The position numbers and the translations under genes were made by a program. From Candidatus Heimdallarchaeum endolithica (GTDB lineage: Archaea; Asgardarchaeota; Heimdallarchaeia; Heimdallarchaeales; Heimdallarchaeaceae), in contig CP084167.1 in the NCBI GenBank assembly GCA_021513715.1, positions 2,555,174 to 2,619,173 of the forward strand: a stretch of DNA of 64,000 nt, in the 5' to 3' direction. The notes under the pieces are model-generated. The model was not told the DNA's origin. It saw nothing but the letters and a program-made list of their open reading frames with translations, and searched no databases. Positions 18,561 to 27,762 of this stretch are shown one piece after another (the stretch's first letter is position 1; the number at the start of each line of letters is the position of its first letter).

Positions 18561-18747
18561 TTAAATCCCTTGAAAAGTTATTAAATAGTAAGTTCTAAAT
18601 AAGAATATAAAATTAAGGGTATGACTATGTTTATTATTTTTGTTTGCAAAAAAGATATCAATTAAGTATTAATCACTTTAGTACAACTGATAATTAATAG
18701 TTCTTAAAATATTATTAATGACAAAAAAAATAAAGAAAATAGTGCTC

Positions 18748-19914
18748 TCACTCTATTTCTTCTAATTCTTCTAATAAGTAGCGAGTACTAGTTTGCTTCA
18801 TTTTTGCATCTTGCTCTTTTTCTCTTTCACTGATAATGTCTCTCTCTATACGGTCTAAGGCGACTGCAAAAGCTCCAAATAATCCATATCCTTCTGAGCG
18901 AGAAACATAGGTTTTTCCTTTATTTGTAGTTATTCTCAGCCTAATATGATATAAGATATATCCCCTAAATTTCTTTTTTGGAATAGATTTAATGTGAATA
19001 TAGAAATGTCCAGTATTTCCAATTATTGCAGAATATTTCTTAATGAATTCTGAAGATAAATCAAAAAGTTGCTTTAAATCTTCCTCATCAATCTCTCCCA
19101 TAACATTGATGAAATAACCCTCCTGCTTAGGAGGAACACTAACTGTTTCTAGCAAGTCATGTGTGGTTAGAATCCCTACAACATGGTTTGAATCATCAAC
19201 AACAACTAACGCTTTGTGGTCAGAGTCAAGAAGTTTTTTTATTGCTAGTTCAACAGTGTCATCTTGTTTGCAAGCTACAACATCTGTACTCATCAGATTA
19301 ATTATTTGTGTAGAGTAAGGATCAATCTGTGTTTCAGATCTATCTCCAAATGTCTGTCCTGGTAAATCTGATAGAAGAATTGGTTTAAGATCATGGGGAC
19401 TAACAATACCAATTAGTTCATTTTTTTCATTTACAACAGGACATCGGGAAATGTTATTGTTTCTGCATATTGATAGTAATTGTGCTGCAGTTGTTTCTGG
19501 ATTACTAGTTATTGGGTTGGGTGTCATTAGTTCTTTTACCTTTTTTCCTTTATAACGTTCAAGTTCGCTCTTTATAAGATCTATATCCCGAATGACACCT
19601 ATTATTTCTCCATTTTCTTCAACAGGAATAGAACGAATTTTTAATTTAATAAGTAGTTTCGCAATTTCATTAATTGCGAGATTTTTCTTTATTGTTGGGA
19701 CTTTTTTAATAAAAGTAGATACTTTAGAATCTAAATAAAGCCTCGATTGTCTAGCTAGAAATCTTTTTGTTAAATAACCTAAAAACACATATTTTTCATC
19801 AAAAACTAATATTTCTCTTGTATTTTCATCAAAAAGTTCTAATGCTTTTGCTAGTTTTTCATTTTCTCCAACTGACACGTAATCTGAAATTAAAGATTCA
19901 ATTTTTTCGCTCAT
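18748..19914 (-). CDS. Four-CBS-domain protein with HPF-like C-terminal domain
   Basis: The 388-residue protein begins with two Bateman modules, i.e. four CBS repeats (about residues 5-60, 68-120, 122-190, 205-265), seen from repeats such as VKELMTPNPITSNPETTAAQ and LMSTDVVACKQDD. CBS pairs bind adenine nucleotides. The last 115 residues (YFINVMGEIDEEDLKQLFD, then a strand pair GHFYIHIKS and YHIRLRITTNKG, then a helix GAFAVALDRIERDII) have the beta-alpha-beta-beta-beta-alpha pattern of ribosome hibernation factors. Archaeal four-CBS proteins of this design have been linked to small-subunit dimerisation, as I recall. An energy-sensing ribosome-silencing role is a hypothesis. Confidence 0.72.
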   Translation of the reverse strand: MSEKIESLISDYVSVGENEKLAKALELFDENTREILVFDEKYVFLGYLTKRFLARQSRLYLDSKVSTFIKKVPTIKKNLAINEIAKLLIKLKIRSIPVEENGEIIGVIRDIDLIKSELERYKGKKVKELMTPNPITSNPETTAAQLLSICRNNNISRCPVVNEKNELIGIVSPHDLKPILLSDLPGQTFGDRSETQIDPYSTQIINLMSTDVVACKQDDTVELAIKKLLDSDHKALVVVDDSNHVVGILTTHDLLETVSVPPKQEGYFINVMGEIDEEDLKQLFDLSSEFIKKYSAIIGNTGHFYIHIKSIPKKKFRGYILYHIRLRITTNKGKTYVSRSEGYGLFGAFAVALDRIERDIISEREKEQDAKMKQTSTRYLLEELEEIE

Positions 19915-20054
19915 GTTTTAACATAGAATTCTATTCCCTTAAAATTTATGGTTAAGCAACACATTATTGGGAAAGGTTTTTTATTGCTTATTTCTTTATA
20001 TTTAAATAGATTTAAATAAATTAATCAATAATAGTAGATTAAAAGGTGAACACT

Positions 20055-20318
20055 TTGGTCAGTATATTACAAGCACTAAAAGTATCTCTACTCTTCCTTA
20101 TTTTCGGCTTAATACCTTTCGTATTAGTCGTTATAGCAATAGTATCCTTGATTTCAATGGGCTTTGGTTTCGATTTTAAAGTTTTATATGCAAATGAAGG
20201 AGTAGATACTGGTTCTGTTTTAGGCAATCTCGGGCTTTTAATAGTTGCATCGTTTATCTTCTTCGTTGGACTTTTCAAAGCTATAGGAGATATTGCTGAA
20301 GCAGCCTTATTAGAATAA
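20055..20318 (+). CDS. Small two-helix membrane protein
   Basis: About 87 residues with two hydrophobic helices (about 9-35 and 55-75 of the protein) separated by a short loop containing a Gly/Asp-rich turn. No family recognised. I prefer the TTG at 20055, since GGTGA at 20045-20049 lies at normal spacing; the GTG at 20046 inside that Shine-Dalgarno is the alternative. A TATA-like TTATATTTAAATAG is present near 19995-20010, giving a separate transcription unit. It is followed by T-runs and by the inverted-repeat element at 20337. Confidence 0.6.
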   Translation: MVSILQALKVSLLFLIFGLIPFVLVVIAIVSLISMGFGFDFKVLYANEGVDTGSVLGNLGLLIVASFIFFVGLFKAIGDIAEAALLE

Positions 20319-20336
20319 TTTTTTTTTCTTTTTTTT

Positions 20337-20448
20337 ATAGTACTTCCGAATTATCTCAAAAAGTATGAATTGAGAACACGCCAATGATAGTATGAACTCC
20401 TATAGTTTTAACCTATAGAAATCGGCCAACTTATTGCGGAAGTACTAT
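20337..20448. repeat. 112-bp MITE-like element with 12-bp terminal inverted repeats
   Basis: ATAGTACTTCCG at 20337-20348 is exactly complementary to CGGAAGTACTAT at 20437-20448. The interior has no open reading frame. Size, perfect ends and T-rich flanks fit a non-autonomous transposable element; no second copy occurs in the window, and the ends differ from those of the IS at 4131. A long structured RNA or terminator is an alternative. Confidence 0.6.
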
Positions 20449-20544
20449 TTTTAAAAAAAATTTGTTTTGTAGTAACGGACTTTGTTTGAAAAGTTGTCTT
20501 TAGCTTAAAAGAATGGTTTTTCGATTGTAAAACTATTTAAATGT

Positions 20545-22191
20545 ATGAAAAATAGTCTTGTTAAGGAAACGTTTGTTATACGAATGATAACAATGAATAA
20601 CCTAAGCTTAAATAGTAGTTATAAACAGAAAAACAGTAGTTTTCTAGATGTTTTTTTAATAGGTTTTTCAATATTATGTTTATCTCTCTATATCTTTTTC
20701 TTCAATAAAATGATTTTAATTTTTGAAGAATTTGCTGTTATTTTTAATATATTGTTCATTTTTTCGATTTTTCTCCTATGGTCGTTGACTTCTAGTTTAT
20801 TTTATTTTTTAAATAAAACAGAACAAGAGTTTAAAATTTTTTTTTCTACTCTCTCCTTGCTTATTGTAATGGCTATATTATCTACTTACTTAATTTCAAT
20901 AATGGAAAGGATTTTTATTCTTATTACAAGCTTAAAAAAAGAATTAATGATTATTATTTATACTTCTTATATTGTTCCTGTAATAGAGGAAATTTCTAAA
21001 ATTTTTCCTATTTTAATTCTTTTCAGACATTATATCCGTTATAGGTATGAAGGAAAATTAAAAACATACCGTTTAATTGTTTCTTACAGACAATTTGTGT
21101 TCTATTCAGTTCTTTTTGGCTCATGTTTTGGGTTTTTTGAGCACTTTTTCTTATTTTCCTCACTTTTTGATTTTGAGAATATTGGTAATATTGTTTTCCT
21201 TCGTATTTTTTATCCTCTTCATCCTGTAACTTCTGGTTTGTTAGCGATTGGTGTTGGATATTTTTTATTTGTTGATTCAAATATTAAAAAAATGAAAACT
21301 TGGTTAGCAACCCTTCTACCTATTTTATTGTCTCTAGTTTTTCATATTTTTTGGAATTACAACTCTTATTTTAATTTGCTTACTCTCTTGCAGTATATAG
21401 GTTGGGCAGCTACTGGATTGTATTTTGTTATCTGCGTTTTTTTAATTAAAAGGCCAAATATATGCACTGACTGTGGAATACAGCATCCAAAAGGGTCTTG
21501 CAAGAAAGATTCAGCTCTTAATATCTCTCTTAAAAAATTTATTAAGAAAGATTTAGTTGTTGAAAGTGATTATATCGTTAAAGAAGAATATATTGTCTGC
21601 CCTCTTTGTGGAGTTCAAGCTTTTGATGGTGAAATTTGTTATGCTTGTAACAGTTGGGCAAAATTTCAATGTTCTAACTGTAATCAAGTTGTACCTCCTT
21701 TTGCGAGAACATGCTGGTCATGTGGAGCATCATTACCGACACTACAAGATAAAATCAGATCTACATTTCCCTCGTCTTATATGACCTTCTCTGTTGCAGT
21801 AACTCGAATTGTTTCATCTACAGTCTTGATTAGTTTGATTGTTGGGTTGCTTAATTTAAAAAATAAATTAAGTTATTTAGGTTTTACAATTTTACTCCTT
21901 TCGATTTTGATAGCTTTATCTACCTCTCTAATTTGGTATGGAATGAATAGTAAGAGAATAGATTCAATAATTGTGTCAATTGTGGTGACTTCATCTGTCT
22001 TCTTCACTATATTATCTATGAATTTACTTCTGATTCTTTTGAGTATAGTTCAATTGTTTATTATACACAACCTTGTCTTCGGTTTATTTGGTTTAATAAT
22101 TTCTTCCATTGTTATTTATGGAATATATAAATATCTTAGAGCGACTTTTAGAGGTGACAGTTTAATTGTAGGGGGTGAAGTTCTTGGATGA
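20545..22191 (+). CDS. PrsW-like intramembrane metalloprotease fused to zinc ribbons
   Basis: A 548-residue polytopic membrane protein and first gene of the first MoxR operon. Residues 35-300 carry about eight helices with the PrsW signature: E148-E149 then K152 (VIEEISKIF), E199 (CFGFFEHF), H226 (LHPVTSGLLAIG) and H267/N271 (FHIFWNYN), the likely metal ligands. Residues 307-395 then hold cytosolic CxxC pairs (C352/C355, C365/C368, C376/C379, C390/C393) forming zinc ribbons, followed by four more helices. PrsW cleaves membrane anti-sigma factors in bacteria. A TATA-like box sits at 20533-20542, very close to this ATG, so translation may really begin at 20584 or 20593. Confidence 0.75.
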   Translation: MKNSLVKETFVIRMITMNNLSLNSSYKQKNSSFLDVFLIGFSILCLSLYIFFFNKMILIFEEFAVIFNILFIFSIFLLWSLTSSLFYFLNKTEQEFKIFFSTLSLLIVMAILSTYLISIMERIFILITSLKKELMIIIYTSYIVPVIEEISKIFPILILFRHYIRYRYEGKLKTYRLIVSYRQFVFYSVLFGSCFGFFEHFFLFSSLFDFENIGNIVFLRIFYPLHPVTSGLLAIGVGYFLFVDSNIKKMKTWLATLLPILLSLVFHIFWNYNSYFNLLTLLQYIGWAATGLYFVICVFLIKRPNICTDCGIQHPKGSCKKDSALNISLKKFIKKDLVVESDYIVKEEYIVCPLCGVQAFDGEICYACNSWAKFQCSNCNQVVPPFARTCWSCGASLPTLQDKIRSTFPSSYMTFSVAVTRIVSSTVLISLIVGLLNLKNKLSYLGFTILLLSILIALSTSLIWYGMNSKRIDSIIVSIVVTSSVFFTILSMNLLLILLSIVQLFIIHNLVFGLFGLIISSIVIYGIYKYLRATFRGDSLIVGGEVLG

Positions 22192-23368
22192 AGAAAGGAA
22201 ATACAAAGAGCGACAACTAAAGTTAGACGCAAAGAAACACTTTTTAGAGCAATCTAAATTTACTGCAGCAGAGCTACAAGCAAGAGGATATCAGCTCTCA
22301 CCAATTCTGTTTGAAGATTCAAGGAGTAGAAGAGTGTTTGATGAAGGAAGGGTTGAAAAATTCTCTTTTATTGAAAAAACAAAAAAACTACTATTGACCT
22401 TGTTTGGATTTATTGTCAATCTTATTTGGTTAGTCATTGATTATAATAATGTGAACAGCGAAAAATATTTCCTTCATAACAAAAATAGAAGTAAAAGAGA
22501 ATATTATTCTGAACTAATATTACATATTTCAACATTTTATTCAATAACGCTTATTGTTCTTGTTCTTATTAATTATTTCATTTTAGAATCAGCTGTTGTC
22601 TCTTCTCTTTATGATATTCGTTCATTAGTTTGGTATCCTGATAGGGCTTTAAGTTTAAGTTACATTTATGTTTTTTCAGCTAAAACGCCTTTTGATATAA
22701 TTACAAATACTATTCTAACTGTTTTAATTCCTTTTTTTGTTGCTGGTATTGCTGCAGGAATAGCGTGGAAAGATGATGCAAAAGATGTTGTTGGACCATC
22801 TTCGTTTCTATCGTTTTTACTATTTTTAGCTTTCTTCTTTAATGAAATCTTCATCACATCATCCTTTAAAATTAGTGATATTCTTGCAGGTTGGTTTTTG
22901 TCATTATTATATGAATCTATGATGCTTATAGTGCTGTTTCAAGCACTTATACTTAGTTTACTCGGTGGTGCGTTAGGTGTTATGCTAGGTATTTCTTTTT
23001 CAAACATTGCTTCACAAAAAAATGATGAGCACTCTTTTTTCTCTCCTTCTATTCTTCCTGTAATACCTATTACTGTCAAAACTTTGTTTGATATGGTAGA
23101 TGTTTCTTCACTCACCACTTCTTCATTTAATCCTAGGATAATGTTAGTTTACTTAAATAGAACTATAGAGTTAAATTCAAAAAGAATAAAAGTAGAGCAT
23201 TGCCCCTATTTTGTTGAAGGACGTTGCGCATATTTAGGGTATAAAACAACAGCAACAAAAAAACAAATTTGCACAACAGAATCATACAATTCATGTAGGG
23301 TTCTTGCATTTATTTTACAGAGTAAACTATTAATTAAAGAAATAAAAGAGGAAGAAAAAAATGGTTAA
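22184..23368 (+). CDS. Polytopic membrane protein with C-terminal cysteine cluster
   Basis: About 394 residues; family not recognised. A charged coiled N-terminal segment (residues 1-60) precedes a membrane part with about six helices (near 75-95, 120-145, 175-200, 210-235, 245-280). The C-terminal 50 residues hold four cysteines (HCPYFVEGRC, QICTTES and SCRVLAF), a likely metal or disulfide site on the cytosolic side. The TTG at 22184 follows GGGGGTGA at good spacing; a GTG at 22175 is an alternative. It overlaps the end of the PrsW-like gene, so expression is coupled. It may present substrates to, or be a partner of, that protease. Confidence 0.65.
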   Translation: MDEERKYKERQLKLDAKKHFLEQSKFTAAELQARGYQLSPILFEDSRSRRVFDEGRVEKFSFIEKTKKLLLTLFGFIVNLIWLVIDYNNVNSEKYFLHNKNRSKREYYSELILHISTFYSITLIVLVLINYFILESAVVSSLYDIRSLVWYPDRALSLSYIYVFSAKTPFDIITNTILTVLIPFFVAGIAAGIAWKDDAKDVVGPSSFLSFLLFLAFFFNEIFITSSFKISDILAGWFLSLLYESMMLIVLFQALILSLLGGALGVMLGISFSNIASQKNDEHSFFSPSILPVIPITVKTLFDMVDVSSLTTSSFNPRIMLVYLNRTIELNSKRIKVEHCPYFVEGRCAYLGYKTTATKKQICTTESYNSCRVLAFILQSKLLIKEIKEEEKNG

Positions 23369-24122
23369 TATTAAAAATTACATGAATCTAAAAGGGTTTG
23401 TTATTTTACTAGCAGTTATCTTGTTTATTCTGCTAAATAGTACTCAAGAATCATATATCCCTCTTGATCAAATTGATTATACAACTTTAGAAACTATTCA
23501 AACAGGTTCAGAAACCAGTTGGACTTCCTCTCTTCCTGTTTCTACAACTACAACAACATTTCCTGAAATTACTGGTTCTATCCCTCAACCTTCTTCTTCT
23601 CCTTCTAGTTTCTCTCCTGCAACATTAATTGCTATTGTAACTAGCATTTTTTTCATAGGTGTTATTGTTTTATTAATTATGAAACGAAAAAATTTTGTTA
23701 CCTATGGTTCTTTTACTAGACCAAAAAGGGAACATATGAAAACTATAACTGAAAAAAGAGAAATTTTCAGAACTCAGATTGTTACACTTAAAGATATCTT
23801 GTTAGAATACCTTGATGATAAGAAATATACAGAGGGGGTAATTTATGGTTTCCTCACCCTTGATAAAAATATGAAAAAATTATTAGGTCTAAAAAGAAAG
23901 CGCTCTTTAACTCCTAAGGAGTTTGCTGAATCCTTGGAACTTCCTGAAATCATTCAAAATTTAAAAAATATTGTTAATTTATTTTATAGAGCGAGATATA
24001 AACTTGAAAAGTTAAAAAAGGATGATCTGTTGGATTTTATTAATAACTTGGATATAATAAAAGAAAAAAGTAAAACTGCTAAAAAAATTGAAATTCGCCA
24101 AGTAATTGTTAAGGAGGAATGA
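23361..24122 (+). CDS. Membrane-anchored DUF4129-type protein
   Basis: The 253 residues comprise an N-terminal hydrophobic helix (about 11-27), a Ser/Thr/Pro-rich extracellular linker, a second helix (about 88-112) and a cytosolic helical domain (about 130-250) with the pattern of DUF4129: a first helix with DILLEYLDDKKYTEGVIYGF, the RSLTPKEFAESL turn and VNLFYRARYKLEKL. DUF4129 domains typically end transglutaminase or surface proteins in MoxR-DUF58 operons. The ATG overlaps the preceding gene by 8 bp. The function is unknown, probably a scaffold transmitting signals between surface and cytosol. Confidence 0.72.
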   Translation: MVNIKNYMNLKGFVILLAVILFILLNSTQESYIPLDQIDYTTLETIQTGSETSWTSSLPVSTTTTTFPEITGSIPQPSSSPSSFSPATLIAIVTSIFFIGVIVLLIMKRKNFVTYGSFTRPKREHMKTITEKREIFRTQIVTLKDILLEYLDDKKYTEGVIYGFLTLDKNMKKLLGLKRKRSLTPKEFAESLELPEIIQNLKNIVNLFYRARYKLEKLKKDDLLDFINNLDIIKEKSKTAKKIEIRQVIVKEE

Positions 24123-24126
24123 TTAA

Positions 24127-25425
24127 ATGGAAAAAACTAATCTTTTTAGTATTCGTTATGAAGCAATTTTTAAAACAGTTATACAAACGTTAATTTTGTT
24201 CTTAATCTTGTTTTTTCCTTTTGTATTTAACTTTGTTACTACATCTCCTCCCTATACTATAAATAACTATGGTCCTGGTGGTTATTCTATTTTTAGAGAA
24301 AAACTAGTAGAAGAGGACTTTAATGTTTCCCGTATCTTGATAAGCACAGAAAATCTGTTAGATCTTCCTAAATCGTCAATTTTAATAATTGCTGGAGGAA
24401 CAAAGTCTTATAGAAATATCGAGATCCAAAGAATTACCGCCTTTTTATATCGTGGAGGAACAGTCTTTTTGCTTATTGACTCTATTACTTCACAAAACTT
24501 AGCACTCAAACTGAATATTAGTTCTTCAATGAGTAATATCATGGAAACAGTTAATTATTACAAGAGCCCAGAAATTGTCTTGACAGAAGCTCCATTTAAG
24601 GAAGTTCTCAAATATTCTCCGATCGATAAGTTAGCTTTTCTTCAACCTAAAGTTGTTTATGGTTCTACAAACACTTACCTTAAAATAAAAACAAATAATA
24701 CAGCTTTTCTTGATTCAAATTTTGATAAAAAATGGTCTATGTATAAAGAGGATTTAAGAGAATACACTATAGCTAGGGTTGAAGGTCGAGGGTCAGGGGT
24801 TTTAATAGTTGTTGGTTCTCCAAGTTTCTTGACAAATGACTTATATGTTGCTGGTTTTGCTAATATTAATACTACAATTTATCTCTTAAAACTCTATTCT
24901 AGTTACTTGTTTGGTGAAGGAGCGAGATATGTTTACTTTGATGAAAGTCATAAACGTTGGTCAATTTGGTCTAGAGATGGTCTAATTAACCAAACTTACG
25001 GGACTATTACTCTTCTTACACAATCTGAAGCTTTTATTCTTATGATTATTCTCTTGATTATAGGACTTTACTATATATTACCTAATATTCGCAAATTTAA
25101 AAGAAAATCGAAAAAAGGCTATAAAGACTTCCTAAAAAAGCATATCTATAGCAAAGAAAGAGAACTTTATGATACTTTGGGACAAGCAGTAAAACCAACT
25201 GAAGAAGAAAAAATATTAACTTCTTTATATTTTCAATATGAAAACTTTCCAAATAGAGTGTACAACATCTATTTGCAAAGAAAGTTGAATAATGTCAGTG
25301 AAAAGAACTTTACTGACGAAGAAAAAACATTGTTTAATGAAATTATAAAAAGAAAAATTGATTTCAAAGTATTTATTTATTTGTTTAATAAATTAGAAGA
25401 AATCCAAAAGAGGAATTTAGTATGA
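24127..25425 (+). CDS. DUF4350-type membrane protein
   Basis: A 432-residue protein with an N-terminal helix (about 17-38), a large outer domain and a second helix near residues 300-320 followed by a basic cytosolic tail. The outer part has the DUF4350 layout: YGPGGYSIFREKL, then SILIIAGGTKSYR and FLYRGGTVFLLIDS, a Rossmann-like fold without obvious catalytic residues, plus a later segment FDESHKRWS. Such proteins are constant members of MoxR-DUF58 operons. A Shine-Dalgarno AAGGAGG lies ahead of the ATG, and the stop overlaps the moxR start (ATGA). It has a close counterpart at 36894. Confidence 0.75.
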   Translation: MEKTNLFSIRYEAIFKTVIQTLILFLILFFPFVFNFVTTSPPYTINNYGPGGYSIFREKLVEEDFNVSRILISTENLLDLPKSSILIIAGGTKSYRNIEIQRITAFLYRGGTVFLLIDSITSQNLALKLNISSSMSNIMETVNYYKSPEIVLTEAPFKEVLKYSPIDKLAFLQPKVVYGSTNTYLKIKTNNTAFLDSNFDKKWSMYKEDLREYTIARVEGRGSGVLIVVGSPSFLTNDLYVAGFANINTTIYLLKLYSSYLFGEGARYVYFDESHKRWSIWSRDGLINQTYGTITLLTQSEAFILMIILLIIGLYYILPNIRKFKRKSKKGYKDFLKKHIYSKERELYDTLGQAVKPTEEEKILTSLYFQYENFPNRVYNIYLQRKLNNVSEKNFTDEEKTLFNEIIKRKIDFKVFIYLFNKLEEIQKRNLV

Positions 25426-26363
25426 ATGTAGAAGAAACAAAAGAAATTTTCCAAAAAGTCTTGGAACAGATGAAAAAAAGAATTGTTGGGAACGATAAAG
25501 TGATAGAATTAATTTTTGCAACAATGTTAGCAGATGGGCATGTGCTTTTGGAAGGAGTACCAGGTATCGCTAAGACATTAATGGCATCCACTTTAGCAGA
25601 AATACTTGATCTAAATTTTAAACGGATTCAATTCACTCCTGATTTACTTCCAGCTGATATTACTGGAGGAAATATTTACAACAGAAAAACAAATGAGTTT
25701 GATTTTGTTAAAGGGCCTGTTTTCACTAATATCCTTTTAGCTGATGAAATAAATAGGAGTCCTCCTAAGACTCAATCTGCTCTTCTAGAGGCCATGCAAG
25801 AACATCAGGTGTCTAGTGGAACTAAAACATATGACTTACCAGACCCATTTTTTGTTATTGCAACTCAAAATCCAATAGAAAGTACGGGAGTTTATCCTCT
25901 TCCTGAAGCGCAAATTGATAGATTTTTAGTAAAAATTTTAGTTAAACCTCCAAACGTGACTGGAGAAGTTGAAATGTTGAAAATGAAAAAAGAAAAAATG
26001 TTTGCTGATGTTGATATGGTTATAAGGAAAGAAACAATTTTGACTATGAAAAAAGAAATTGAGACAAATGTTAAGATTTCTGATCAAGTGTTGGAATATA
26101 TCGCTAAGCTTGTAACAGCAACAAGAGAAATCCCCTCTTTATCACTAGGTGCAAGTCCCCGCGGTTCTATTGCTTTATTGACACTCAGTCGGTCTATTGC
26201 TGCAATAAATGGACGAGATTATGTGGAGCCTGATGATATTAAATCTATCTTCCATGCTGTGATTAATCATCGTTTAATATTATCACCTGAAGCAGAAATT
26301 GAACAAATAAGAGTGGAAGAAATAATTAAGAATCTCCTTTCTGAAGTTGAAGTAGTTATATAA
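25422..26363 (+). CDS. MoxR-family AAA+ ATPase, copy 1
   Basis: A 313-residue chaperone-like ATPase. Walker A is GVPGIAKT (45-52), Walker B NILLADEINRSPPKTQ, sensor 1 VIATQNPIE, and the arginine-finger and sensor 2 regions PEAQIDRF and GASPRGSIALL are all present. MoxR proteins remodel vWA-domain partners, often inserting metals or controlling complex assembly. The partner is probably the DUF58 protein encoded next. It is closely related to copy 2 at 38735 but lacks that protein's charged N-terminal extension. Confidence 0.93.
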   Translation: MNVEETKEIFQKVLEQMKKRIVGNDKVIELIFATMLADGHVLLEGVPGIAKTLMASTLAEILDLNFKRIQFTPDLLPADITGGNIYNRKTNEFDFVKGPVFTNILLADEINRSPPKTQSALLEAMQEHQVSSGTKTYDLPDPFFVIATQNPIESTGVYPLPEAQIDRFLVKILVKPPNVTGEVEMLKMKKEKMFADVDMVIRKETILTMKKEIETNVKISDQVLEYIAKLVTATREIPSLSLGASPRGSIALLTLSRSIAAINGRDYVEPDDIKSIFHAVINHRLILSPEAEIEQIRVEEIIKNLLSEVEVVI

Positions 26364-26382
26364 TTCAAACAGTGGTGAAAAC

Positions 26383-27762
26383 TTGTCTCTAGAAACAAGA
26401 ACGGAATTAACTAGATCAGGACGATTTCTCATACTTGTAGGCTCTATTATGCTTGTTTTAGGAATTGCTATCGAAAATTATTTGTTTATTATTCCTGGAT
26501 TGTTTCTTCTATTGGTTATTACTTCAATTCTTGTTAATTTCTTCCTTTTTCAAAGTTTTCCTGAAGCTTCTATACTCGTTTCAAAAGATCATGTTCGAAG
26601 TAGGGGATTGGTTGCTGTAGTAGGTAGTATTCAAAATAAAAACAAAAAAAAGTTAACTTGTCGTATAACTTTAAACTACTCTTATCACTTTCTCATGGTT
26701 GAAAAGCCTGAATCTTATCTTATTCAAGTTGAACCAAATTCTGAAACTAAGCTAGATTGGTATTTACTAGCTGTTAGAAGAGGTAATGGGATTATTGGAC
26801 CAATTTCAATTTCTTTTGGATTCTTTCAACAATTATTTATTAATCAAGTAATCTATTCAGAAAAAATACAAATAAAAATACTTCCTCAAAGACCAAAAGT
26901 TCAAATTCCATGGAAAACAAAAAAGGATCTCTTGATGCAACTAGTAAACCAATTTGCTCAAAGAGTAAAAGGTCAAGGAACAGAATTTTTCGCTTTAAGA
27001 GATTATTTACCTGGAGATGAGATGAAGCACATAGATTGGAGAGCTACAGCTAGACACGATAAGCTTATAACAAGAGAATTTGAAGACGAGAAACAACTTC
27101 ACTTTCTCATTTTTCTTGATCTAGGCAGTACCATGTTTGGACCAAAGTTTGACTATGCCTTATCAAGCGTCGTTTCTCTTTGTAGTTTAATAAAAGGAAC
27201 TAATCATGATCTGACTGTGGTAGCTTACTCGCATGTGGTAGAAAAATTTATTGTACCTCAAATTGGAATCCATGAACTTAAACTCATGCTTAATTTATAT
27301 GATTTAGACGCCACAGGCGTTCAAAGTGATTTTGTAGAAGCTGCAAAATTTGCAAGAACACAAAATTTTCATCATAGTATTGCTATTATCTTTTCAGATT
27401 TAGATGGCGACATTAATCAAAAACTTCGTGGGCTAGATATTCTTAAGTTAATGGGATCTAAGATAATATTTGTTAATTTTTCTACACCAAATTTTAATAT
27501 CCTTGCTTCAAAGGAATGGTTAATTGAAAAATCTCCCACCATATCTTATTCTACTATTCTGGATAAAGTCTTTTCAAGTTTAACAATGGATGAATATAAA
27601 ATTAGAGAATTAAAAGTAAGAAGAATATTAAATGCTTTTGATGGAGATTTTGTTTCAATATATGGTTATGATGACGATGTTGTTTTAGCACTTTATCGTT
27701 TAATGAAAAAATATAATCCAAAGCGAAAATTAGATGTTTTTTATAACAGAGGGGAAACTTAA
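26383..27762 (+). CDS. DUF58 vWA-like membrane protein, copy 1
   Basis: A 459-residue protein with two N-terminal membrane helices (about 12-50), a beta-rich domain, then the DUF58 signature RDYLPGDEMKHIDWRATARH and a vWA-like fold beginning LIFLDLGSTMFG. In canonical vWA domains the metal site reads DxSxS; here it is D-L-G-S-T, so the first Ser is missing and metal binding may be weak. The TTG start follows GGTGA at 26374-26378. It is the presumed client of the MoxR encoded upstream and is paralogous to the gene at 39750. Confidence 0.9.
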   Translation: MSLETRTELTRSGRFLILVGSIMLVLGIAIENYLFIIPGLFLLLVITSILVNFFLFQSFPEASILVSKDHVRSRGLVAVVGSIQNKNKKKLTCRITLNYSYHFLMVEKPESYLIQVEPNSETKLDWYLLAVRRGNGIIGPISISFGFFQQLFINQVIYSEKIQIKILPQRPKVQIPWKTKKDLLMQLVNQFAQRVKGQGTEFFALRDYLPGDEMKHIDWRATARHDKLITREFEDEKQLHFLIFLDLGSTMFGPKFDYALSSVVSLCSLIKGTNHDLTVVAYSHVVEKFIVPQIGIHELKLMLNLYDLDATGVQSDFVEAAKFARTQNFHHSIAIIFSDLDGDINQKLRGLDILKLMGSKIIFVNFSTPNFNILASKEWLIEKSPTISYSTILDKVFSSLTMDEYKIRELKVRRILNAFDGDFVSIYGYDDDVVLALYRLMKKYNPKRKLDVFYNRGET

